Shown here piece by piece: positions 1 through 5,966 of a DNA stretch of 6,710 nucleotides. Within the stretch, counting starts at the first letter, position 1. Every line of letters begins with the position of its first letter. The position numbers and the translations under genes are program-made. Source of the stretch: PALSA-600 sp037142875 (GTDB lineage: Bacteria; Actinomycetota; Thermoleophilia; Gaiellales; Gaiellaceae); the NCBI GenBank assembly GCA_037142875.1, contig JBAWZV010000024.1, positions 1 through 6,710 of the forward strand, given 5' to 3'. The notes beneath the pieces are model-generated. The model was not told the origin of the DNA. It saw only the letters and a program-made list of their open reading frames with translations, and searched no databases.

Positions 1-2
1 TC

Positions 3-2267
3 ATGCATGAGAAGGAGTTCTCGCGCAAGTCGTTCCTCAAGGGCGGCGGCGCACTGATCGTCGGCTTCTCGATCGCCGGTGTCGCGGGCAAGTCCGCGAA
101 GGCCGCGGTCGTCAACCCGACCGGCTACCTGCCGGACACGACCCAGGTCGACTCGTGGCTCTCGGTCAACGCCGACAACACGATCTCCTTCAAGACAAGC
201 CAGATCGAGTGTGGTAACGGTGTCACCACCGGCCTCTGCCAGCTCGTCGCCGAGGAGCTCAACGTCCCGGCGTCGATGGTGCACCATCCGCTCTGGGACT
301 CGAACAACGTGGTCAACTCCGGCACGACCGGCGGAAGCACCGGCATCCAGTCGAGCGCCGGCCCGCCGCTCCGCTCTGCCTCCGCGACGGCGATGCAGGC
401 GCTCTACAGCCTCGCATCGGCGAACCTCGGCGTCCCGGTTGCAAGCCTCTCGGCCAGCAACGGCACGATCTCGGGCGGCGGCAAGTCCGTCACCTACGCC
501 GCACTGCTCGCGGGCAAGCTCTTCAGCACGAAGATCGCAACCGCGAACCTCAACCCGGGCCAGGGCAACTCGAAGGCGGTCAGCTCGTACACCGTCATCG
601 GCACTCGCGTGCCGCGTGTTGACATTCCGGCCAAGGTCGCCGGTACGTACACCTACGTCCACAACGTCCGCGTGCCGGGCATGCTCCACGCTCGTGTCGT
701 GCGTCCGCGTGGTCAGGGGCCATTCGGAACGGGTGCATCGATCGTCTCGATCGATGAGGGCTCGATCTCCCACATCCCGGGTGCGAAGATCGTTCGCCAG
801 GGCGACTTCCTTGGCGTCACCGCGCCGAAGGAGTACGACGCAATCCAGGCTGCTGCGCAGCTCAAGGTGACCTGGAAGGACAGCGCGATCCTCCCGACGC
901 CGGGCGGGCTGTTCAAGCAGATGCGGGCTCAGGACTCCGCCGGACTCGCCGTCGCGAAGTACACGATCAACACGGGCAGCATCGACGCGGGCATGGCAGC
1001 CGCGGCGAAGACCGTGTCGCAGACCTACACCTACCAGCATGGTTCGCGCACCGTCATCGGCCCGGCCTGTGCCGTCGCCGATGTCCGTGCGAGCTCTGCG
1101 ACCGTCTGGACGAGCACGCAGCAGCTCCTGACCGTCGTCACCGGAGTCGCGGGCATTCTCGGCATGCCGGCCACCAGCGTGCGGGCTCTGTACTACGAAG
1201 GCGCCAGCTCGTTCGGTTCGGCTCAGAGCACGTCGGACACCCCGAAGGCGGCAGCGTTGCTGTCCAAGCTCGCGGGTGCACCTGTCCGCCTCCAGTTGAT
1301 GCGCTGGGACGAGCACGGCTGGGACAACTACCAGTCGGGCATGATCATGGACGTCAAGGGTGGCTTCGACGCGAAGAACAAGCTGACCGCGTGGGACTTC
1401 ACGCTCACGTCGCCGCCGTACAGCACGGTGATCGACCTGACGTCGGAGCTCACCGGTTCGCCGTATCCGACCACGATGACGGGCGCCCGGGCCGATGACC
1501 CGTCGTGCTACGTCATGTACTACTCGCCGAACAAGCGGGTCACCGGCAAGACAGCCCCGGTCTACCAGGGCTACTTCCGCGCCGGTTCGCTCCGCAGCGG
1601 CGGCGAGGGGCAGCTCTCGGCGTTCGGGGCCGAGTCGTTCATGGACGAGCTGGCCTACACGGCTGGGATGGATCCGATCGAGTTTCGCCGGCAGAACATC
1701 GCCGACGATCGCTGGCTCGGTGTCCTGAACGCGTCCGCAACGGCATCCAACTGGACGCCTCGTCTCGCCGGCTCCGTGAAGCAGACCGGCGACATTGTCG
1801 TCGGGCGCGGCTACGGCTCGGGGATCCACGGTACGGCCGGCTACTCGGCAGCCGTGGTGGAGATCACCGTCAACAAGAAGACCGGCAAGATCGTCTGCAC
1901 GCACATCTACAACGCGACAGACGTCGGCCTGGCCGTCAATCCGGCCGGTGTCGAGAACCAGATGTCCGGAGGAGCGATCTTCGGGCTCAGCCGGATTCTC
2001 GAGCAGGTCAACTTCAGCAAGACGCGTGTGACAAGCCTGGACTGGGTCACGTACCCGATCCTGCGCTTCAAGGACGCACCGAAGATCACGAACGTGCTTG
2101 TCAGCCGCCCCGACCAGCTTCCGCTGGGTGCGGGTGAGCCGACGGTCTGCCCGGTCCCGGGCGCCGTCGCGAACGCGTTCTTCGACGCGACCGGTGTCCG
2201 TATCCGGACCGGCCCGTTCACGCCGGCCGTCGTCCGGGCGACGCTCAAGGCAGCAGGCGTCTCCTAA
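3..2267 (+). CDS. Tat-exported molybdopterin-binding hydroxylase large subunit (xanthine dehydrogenase/aldehyde oxidase family, IorB-like)
   Basis: This 754-residue protein belongs to the xanthine dehydrogenase family. Such enzymes hydroxylate an aldehyde or N-heterocycle at a molybdenum-cytosine-dinucleotide centre and pass electrons to a small 2Fe-2S subunit. The N-terminus is a Tat-type signal: SRKSFLK at residues 7-13, a hydrophobic stretch at about 15-28 and an AKA-A cleavage site near 32-35, so the enzyme should act outside the membrane. Family landmarks are TRVPRVDIPAKVAG (201-214), VPGMLHARVVRP (224-235), RWDEHGWDNY (434-443), FGAESFMDELAY (541-552), the segment around DVGLAVNPAGVENQMSGG (640-657) and LGAGEP (708-713). 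Glu712 matches the catalytic base. The length is normal for one-chain IorB-like subunits. The twin-arginine pair is Arg-Lys (R8-K9), a tolerated variant. The start is the first ATG, because the Tat motif follows it directly; the ribosome site lies off the window. No 2Fe-2S subunit is visible, so the partner must be upstream or elsewhere. The substrate cannot be read from the sequence. Confidence 0.9.
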   Translation: MHEKEFSRKSFLKGGGALIVGFSIAGVAGKSAKAAVVNPTGYLPDTTQVDSWLSVNADNTISFKTSQIECGNGVTTGLCQLVAEELNVPASMVHHPLWDSNNVVNSGTTGGSTGIQSSAGPPLRSASATAMQALYSLASANLGVPVASLSASNGTISGGGKSVTYAALLAGKLFSTKIATANLNPGQGNSKAVSSYTVIGTRVPRVDIPAKVAGTYTYVHNVRVPGMLHARVVRPRGQGPFGTGASIVSIDEGSISHIPGAKIVRQGDFLGVTAPKEYDAIQAAAQLKVTWKDSAILPTPGGLFKQMRAQDSAGLAVAKYTINTGSIDAGMAAAAKTVSQTYTYQHGSRTVIGPACAVADVRASSATVWTSTQQLLTVVTGVAGILGMPATSVRALYYEGASSFGSAQSTSDTPKAAALLSKLAGAPVRLQLMRWDEHGWDNYQSGMIMDVKGGFDAKNKLTAWDFTLTSPPYSTVIDLTSELTGSPYPTTMTGARADDPSCYVMYYSPNKRVTGKTAPVYQGYFRAGSLRSGGEGQLSAFGAESFMDELAYTAGMDPIEFRRQNIADDRWLGVLNASATASNWTPRLAGSVKQTGDIVVGRGYGSGIHGTAGYSAAVVEITVNKKTGKIVCTHIYNATDVGLAVNPAGVENQMSGGAIFGLSRILEQVNFSKTRVTSLDWVTYPILRFKDAPKITNVLVSRPDQLPLGAGEPTVCPVPGAVANAFFDATGVRIRTGPFTPAVVRATLKAAGVS

Positions 2268-2291
2268 CCGGAGGCGTTGTCAGAGAACAAC

Positions 2292-2317
2292 CGGGAGGGC
2301 CCTTCGGGGCCCTCCCG
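2292..2317 (+). terminator. Strong UUCG hairpin terminator after the molybdenum hydroxylase gene
   Basis: An 11-bp perfect inverted repeat (2292-2302 paired with 2307-2317) encloses a TTCG loop closed by a C-G pair. This is the classic extra-stable C(UUCG)G tetraloop. It begins 24 bases after the TAA of the hydroxylase gene. The downstream tract (ctcttctatcc) is only moderately rich in T, as is common in high-GC bacteria. It should end transcription of the hydroxylase gene. Confidence 0.85.
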
Positions 2318-2323
2318 CTCTTC

Positions 2324-2329
2324 TATCCT
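2324..2329 (+). promoter_or_regulatory. Possible -10 element for the secreted-protein gene
   Basis: TATCCT fits the loose TANNNT form of a -10 hexamer. It sits between the terminator hairpin and the next start codon, with 2 bases to an in-frame GTG at 2332 and 11 bases to the ATG at 2341. No Shine-Dalgarno sequence precedes either start, so a leaderless or near-leaderless transcript is conceivable. The matching -35 region would fall inside the hairpin, and I see no good -35 hexamer there. This is a weak call based on position and a short motif. Confidence 0.2.
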
Positions 2330-2340
2330 CTGTGCCACTG

Positions 2341-3153
2341 ATGCGAAACCCCGTCCGCCTCCTCACATTCCTTGTGCTCCTTGCCCTCGTGGCAGCTGCG
2401 ATCGTGGGGCCGTCTTCTGCAGTCACGACGAACCCGTACACGCTCACGCTCGAGAACACTGCGGCGGGTGTGCTCATCGTGATCACCGCGGACGGCACGA
2501 ACATCCGCACGGCCACGGCGCCCGGCACGATCATCTCGCCTGGCACCTACCAGATCATCTTCAACAACGACGTCCCCGACGGCCGTGACGTTCAGCACGC
2601 GTTCCGGTTCCAGGGGCCTGGCGTGAACCTCCAGACCGACATGTCTGCGGGCGACGACAAGACCGAGCTCTTCGATGTGATTCTGCAGCCAAACGGGACG
2701 TACACGTTCGCCGACGACCGCCTGCCGACGACACCGCACGTCGTTGTCACCACGGCGACAACGGCCACCACACCCGCCACGAGCACCTCGAGCGAGGGCG
2801 GCTCGACATCGAGCTCCACCGGCAAGAGTCCGAACTCGAGCGTGATCAGCTCGAAGACCGTGCCGAACGTGATGCGCGGCTCACTCGGCGCCACCGTGGA
2901 CTCCTCCAGCAAGACAACGCTGACCTTGACCGGCAGGACCGTCTCGAAGCTCTCGGCGGGCCACTATCTGATCAAGGTCACAGACTCGAGCACCCGCAAC
3001 GGCTTCACGCTCCAGCATGTCCGAGCCCAGCCCGTGGCGGTGAGCGGCGCCAGCTTCAAGGGCTCGCGCTCCGTCAACGTCGCACTCGCGGCGGGGCAGT
3101 GGATGTACTACGCAACCGGCGGGACCAGGCATTACTTCCTCGTCACGGGCTGA
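2341..3153 (+). CDS. Secreted protein with two cupredoxin-like beta domains lacking obvious copper ligands
   Basis: The product has 270 residues. Residues 1-27 form a Sec-type signal peptide: basic MRNPVR, a Leu/Val/Ala-rich core, and SSA before VTTN. The first domain (about 33-130) has the cupredoxin-like pattern seen in exported actinobacterial proteins: APGTIISPGTYQIIFNN, then QHAFRFQGPGVN (85-96), then LQPNGTYTF ending at F123. A Ser/Thr-rich linker follows (about 133-170). The second domain (about 171-270) repeats the layout: KLSAGHYLIKVTDSS, NGFTLQHV (220-227), VNVALAAGQWMYYA. In copper-binding relatives the TYTF strand leads into a Cys-Asp-Pro-His segment; here it reads ADDRLP, and I see no cysteine in the mature protein, so type 1 copper binding is unlikely. 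His86 is in a ligand-like position but stands alone. A role in binding or surface structure is inference. The ATG at 2341 was chosen because the signal peptide starts there; an in-frame GTG at 2332 would add three residues. The gene lies just behind the upstream terminator. Confidence 0.72.
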   Translation: MRNPVRLLTFLVLLALVAAAIVGPSSAVTTNPYTLTLENTAAGVLIVITADGTNIRTATAPGTIISPGTYQIIFNNDVPDGRDVQHAFRFQGPGVNLQTDMSAGDDKTELFDVILQPNGTYTFADDRLPTTPHVVVTTATTATTPATSTSSEGGSTSSSTGKSPNSSVISSKTVPNVMRGSLGATVDSSSKTTLTLTGRTVSKLSAGHYLIKVTDSSTRNGFTLQHVRAQPVAVSGASFKGSRSVNVALAAGQWMYYATGGTRHYFLVTG

Positions 3154-3241
3154 CGAGCCCGCCCCACGCGAGGCCATCGACTACGACCGCGATCTCGGGG
3201 ATCCCGGCGCCTTCCCGTTCACACGCGGCATTCACGAGACG
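3152..3241 (+). other. Conserved mutase N-terminal coding sequence upstream of the first ATG, with no standard start codon
   Basis: Read in the mutase frame, these 30 codons encode DEPAPREAIDYDRDLG followed by DPGAFPFTRGIHET, leading directly into the ATG at 3242. The YDRDLGDPGAFPFTRG stretch is the usual N-terminal lead-in of this mutase family, so it looks like real coding sequence rather than leader. The frame is open from just after a TGA at 3041-3043, but it holds no ATG, GTG or TTG before 3242. Possible rare starts are ATT at 3131, with GGGA at 3121-3124 six bases upstream, and ATC at 3176. An assembly indel is the main alternative. Confidence 0.65.
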
Positions 3242-4690
3242 ATGTACCGCGGACGGCCGTGGACGATCCGGCAGTTCGCCGGCTTCGGCACGGCAGCCGA
3301 GACGAACGCACGCTTTCGTTACCTCCTCGCGCACGGTCAGACGGGGCTTTCGACAGCCTTCGACATGCCGACCCTAATGGGGTACGACTCCGACGCCCCG
3401 CTCTCACTCGGCGAGGTCGGCCGTGAGGGCGTCGCCATCGACTCGGTCGACGACATTCACACCCTGTTCGCCGACATCCCTCTCGGAGAGATCTCGACAT
3501 CGATGACGATCAATGCACCCGCGGCGATCATGCTTGCGTTTTACGTCTGCGTCGCGGACGAGCGCGGCACCCCGCGAGGCGCGCTGCGTGGCACCGTCCA
3601 GACGGACATCCTGAAGGAGTACATCGCGCAGAAGGAGTTCATCTTCCCGCCCGAGCAGTCGATGCGGCTCGTGACCGACATGATCGAGTGGTCGACGAGG
3701 GAGTTGCCGCTGATGCACCCGATCTCGGTGTCGGGATATCACATCCGGGAGGCAGGGTCAACCGCCGCGCAGGAGCTTGCGTTCACGCTCGCAAACGGCT
3801 TCACATACGTCGAATGGGCCGTCGAGCGTGGTCTCGCGGTCGACGCCTTCGCACCGCGGCTCTCCTTCTTCTTCAACGCCCAGGTCGACTTCTTCGAGGA
3901 GATCGCCAAGTACCGCGCCGCACGTAGGATCTGGGCGCGGACGCTCCGGGAACGCTACGGCGCCCGCGATCCCCGCTCGCTACAGCTGCGCTTCCACGCC
4001 CAGACCTCCGGGGCGTCGCTGACCGCGCAGCAGCCTGAGGTCAACATCGTGCGAACGGCAGTCGAGGCGTTCGCAGCCGTCCTCGGCGGAACACAGTCGC
4101 TTCACACAAACGCCTTCGACGAGGCGCTCGCCCTCCCGACCGAGCATGCAGCGAAGCTTGCGCTCCGCACCCAGCAGATCCTCGCGCATGAGACAGGCGT
4201 CACCGCGACAGCCGATCCGCTCGGAGGCTCGTTCCACGTCGAGCAGCTGACCGACGAGCTCGAGCGGCGCGCCGAGCAGTACTTCCGCGAGATCGAGGCG
4301 CAGGGCGGTGTGCTCGCAGCGATCCGGGGCAACTACTTCCAGCAGGAGATCGCCGAGGCTGCCTTCCAGTTCCAGCGCGAGATCGACACCGGGCAGCGCA
4401 CGGTCATCGGCGTGAACCGCCACGCCCAGGACGCCGAGGCGCCGATCCCGCTTCTCGCGATCGATCCTGCACTCGAGCGCGAACAGGTCGGGCGGCTCGC
4501 CGCGCTTCGCGCGCAGCGCGATCCGGTGGCAGTCGCAGGCTCGCTGGCAGCAATCGGAGACGCGGCAAAGGGAACGACGAACCTGATGCCAGCGATCCTC
4601 GCCGCCGCGAAGCAACGCGTCACGCTCGGAGAGATGTGCGATGCGCTCCGTACGGTCTGGGGTATGTGGCGCGAAACCCCCGTCTTCTAG
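3242..4690 (+). CDS. Coenzyme B12-dependent acyl-CoA mutase large subunit, isobutyryl-CoA mutase-like
   Basis: Adenosylcobalamin enzymes of this family move a carbon group by radical rearrangement: methylmalonyl-CoA/succinyl-CoA in MCM, isobutyryl-CoA/n-butyryl-CoA in ICM. The 482 residues from ATG cover the substrate-binding TIM barrel and end in the family's usual C-terminus (WGMWRETPVF). There is no B12-binding domain with DxHxxG, so a separate small subunit is needed; none lies in the window. An ungapped comparison with the Propionibacterium MCM sequence as I remember it places R5, T8 and R10 at CoA-contact residues R82, T85 and R87, Q120 at Q197, and Y166-H167 at Y243-H244. The two specificity positions are F12 (Tyr89 in MCM, Phe in ICM) and Q130 (Arg207 in MCM, Gln in ICM). 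This argues against methylmalonyl-CoA and for a substrate without a carboxylate, such as isobutyryl-CoA. Automatic annotation would probably say methylmalonyl-CoA mutase. The start is doubtful: conserved sequence continues upstream, and the active-site Tyr75 position (His here, codon 3233-3235) would be lost if translation began at this ATG. Confidence 0.88.
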   Translation: MYRGRPWTIRQFAGFGTAAETNARFRYLLAHGQTGLSTAFDMPTLMGYDSDAPLSLGEVGREGVAIDSVDDIHTLFADIPLGEISTSMTINAPAAIMLAFYVCVADERGTPRGALRGTVQTDILKEYIAQKEFIFPPEQSMRLVTDMIEWSTRELPLMHPISVSGYHIREAGSTAAQELAFTLANGFTYVEWAVERGLAVDAFAPRLSFFFNAQVDFFEEIAKYRAARRIWARTLRERYGARDPRSLQLRFHAQTSGASLTAQQPEVNIVRTAVEAFAAVLGGTQSLHTNAFDEALALPTEHAAKLALRTQQILAHETGVTATADPLGGSFHVEQLTDELERRAEQYFREIEAQGGVLAAIRGNYFQQEIAEAAFQFQREIDTGQRTVIGVNRHAQDAEAPIPLLAIDPALEREQVGRLAALRAQRDPVAVAGSLAAIGDAAKGTTNLMPAILAAAKQRVTLGEMCDALRTVWGMWRETPVF

Positions 4691-4727
4691 GCGGCGTGCG
4701 CAGCCCGAGCCGCGCTTCGGACGAAGC
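4691..4727. terminator. Convergent intergenic gap with weak hairpins, possible bidirectional terminator
   Basis: This 37-base gap separates the TAG of the mutase from the TGA of the glycosyltransferase on the other strand. It can form GCGGC/GCCGC (4691-4695 with 4709-4713, 13-base loop) and GCTTC/GAAGC (4714-4718 with 4723-4727, 4-base loop). Both stems are only 5 bp and there is no T tract on either strand, so termination here is plausible from context but poorly supported by sequence. Confidence 0.25.
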
Positions 4728-5966
4728 TCAGTCGGAATCGAGCAGGTCAAGCATCTGGCGCGCGAACCTCTCGGGCATTGCCTCGCTACGGTTCGCTCGC
4801 GCCGCCTGCGCGAGTTTCCGGAGCCGCTCTGAGTCGCCTAGTACCGCGACAAGCGTCGCTGCGAGCGCGTCAGGGTCGTCCGGTGCAACGAACTCGGTAT
4901 TTCCATACTGCGCGAACTCGGTCATCCCGCCTCCGCTCGTCGCGATGACCGGCAGCCCGGCTGCGAGGGCCTCGAAGAAGACGAGAGGACTGTTCTCGGG
5001 CCACGTTGATGGGATCACGAGCAGGGAGGCTTGTCGGAGGAGGCGGTCTCGCTCATCGGGGCCGAGCTCCCCCGCCCACGTGACTCTCGGGTCGGCTGCC
5101 GCAGCCGCGGCGACATGCTCATCGAGCGGCCCCGAACCGCCGATGACGAGGGTCGCTCCCAACGACAAACGGTCGGCCGCACGTGTGAATGCCTCGAGCA
5201 AGACAAGGATCCCCTTGTGCAGGCTCAACTCCCCTATGAACACGACAGGGCCGTCGATGACCGGTTCGGCCGGTGCGGGTGCGAGTGTGCCGGTCGCAAA
5301 CGAGGGCATGACGTTGCCTGCTCGGGCTAGACGCTGCCTGACCCACACGCTTGCGAAGACCTCGTCCGTAACGAGCGAGAGCTGCAGTCTCTTTGGCGGC
5401 CGGAGGGAACGACACAGGAGGCACGTTGTCTGTCGCTCATGGCACGGCTTGCCGTTCTTTCCTGTCAGGTTCGTCCGTTCACAGAGCAGCCAGAATCCCT
5501 GATGGGTGTGCAACACCCTTGCGCCCGCCAACCGAGCCGCAAGCCAGATCGCAGGAGAGAGCGCTACGAGCGAATGCGTATGCACAGCCTTCGGCCTCCG
5601 CCGCCGAAAGAGGACGAGCGCCTGGACGAATACAACCGGGTTGAAAAGGCTGATCAGGTGGAAGAACGCCAACGTGATCGGGTTTCGTCGGCCGAACAGC
5701 TGATACCAGCGGCGCGTCCAGCCACCGAGTTGAATCTGTTCAAAGGGTGCGACTGCGGGACGAGAGGACGACACGAATGCGACGTTGATCAACTGGGCGA
5801 GAGCTTCGGCTTCTCCCCAGGCATATCGCTCTGCTCCACGTGGGACGTCGACGACGTTCGAGTACGAGACGACCATCAGGTCGAGTCGGCCACTCCCACC
5901 TCCGCTGTCACTCTTGCTCAGGGCCGGCATGGGCTGCCGAGCACCGGTGCGGTCACGAATGCGCAC
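4728..5966 (-). CDS. Glycosyltransferase, GT-B fold, family 4-like
   Basis: The product has up to 412 residues and should transfer a sugar from a nucleotide-sugar donor, with retention of configuration, to a growing glycan at the cytoplasmic face. The N-terminal half has MVVSYSN (31-37) and the PRGAERYA acceptor-domain motif (42-49). The C-terminal donor domain has GELSLHKG (245-252, Lys251 in the usual phosphate-contacting position), LVIGGSGP (273-280), and E324-x7-E332 within PENSPLVFFEALAAGLPVIAT, typical of GT4. A four-cysteine stretch (C162, C175, C182, C185) follows HTHQGFWLL and may bind metal. There are hydrophobic residues at about 97-120, but I see no clear transmembrane anchor. The outermost start is GTG at 5966, overlapping the upstream methyltransferase by 14 bases. 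ATG at 5930 (residue 13) or 5876 (residue 31) are alternatives; none has a clear ribosome-binding site, and relatives usually begin close to residue 31. Acceptor and donor sugars are unknown. Confidence 0.87.
   Translation of the reverse strand: MRIRDRTGARQPMPALSKSDSGGGSGRLDLMVVSYSNVVDVPRGAERYAWGEAEALAQLINVAFVSSSRPAVAPFEQIQLGGWTRRWYQLFGRRNPITLAFFHLISLFNPVVFVQALVLFRRRRPKAVHTHSLVALSPAIWLAARLAGARVLHTHQGFWLLCERTNLTGKNGKPCHERQTTCLLCRSLRPPKRLQLSLVTDEVFASVWVRQRLARAGNVMPSFATGTLAPAPAEPVIDGPVVFIGELSLHKGILVLLEAFTRAADRLSLGATLVIGGSGPLDEHVAAAAAADPRVTWAGELGPDERDRLLRQASLLVIPSTWPENSPLVFFEALAAGLPVIATSGGGMTEFAQYGNTEFVAPDDPDALAATLVAVLGDSERLRKLAQAARANRSEAMPERFARQMLDLLDSD

Noticed and set aside
2098..2340. Upstream extension of the secreted-protein frame back into the hydroxylase gene
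   Set aside because: The extension is Arg/Ser/Pro-rich out-of-frame translation of the hydroxylase gene, it crosses the terminator, and a clear signal peptide begins at 2341.
2743..2850. Possible tandem repeat in the ACC/ACG-rich stretch of the secreted-protein gene
   Set aside because: It is low-complexity coding for a Thr/Ser linker without a regular repeat unit, so it is described within the gene.
3140..3165. Programmed +1 frameshift at GGC TGA C joining the secreted protein to the mutase, as at the UGAC site of prfB
   Set aside because: UGA followed by C is a weak stop and +1 does lead into the mutase frame. However, there is no slippery P-site codon and no prfB-like Shine-Dalgarno element, and the fusion would export a cytoplasmic CoA enzyme. 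The secreted protein also ends at a natural domain boundary.
3980..4750. Long minus-strand open frame opposite the mutase
   Set aside because: Rich in Arg, Leu and Cys with no motif, and fully covered by the mutase gene, so it is an antisense shadow.
4636..5502. Plus-strand open frame of about 288 codons opposite the glycosyltransferase
   Set aside because: Ser/Arg/Ala-rich, no domain, and opposite a gene with clear GT4 motifs.
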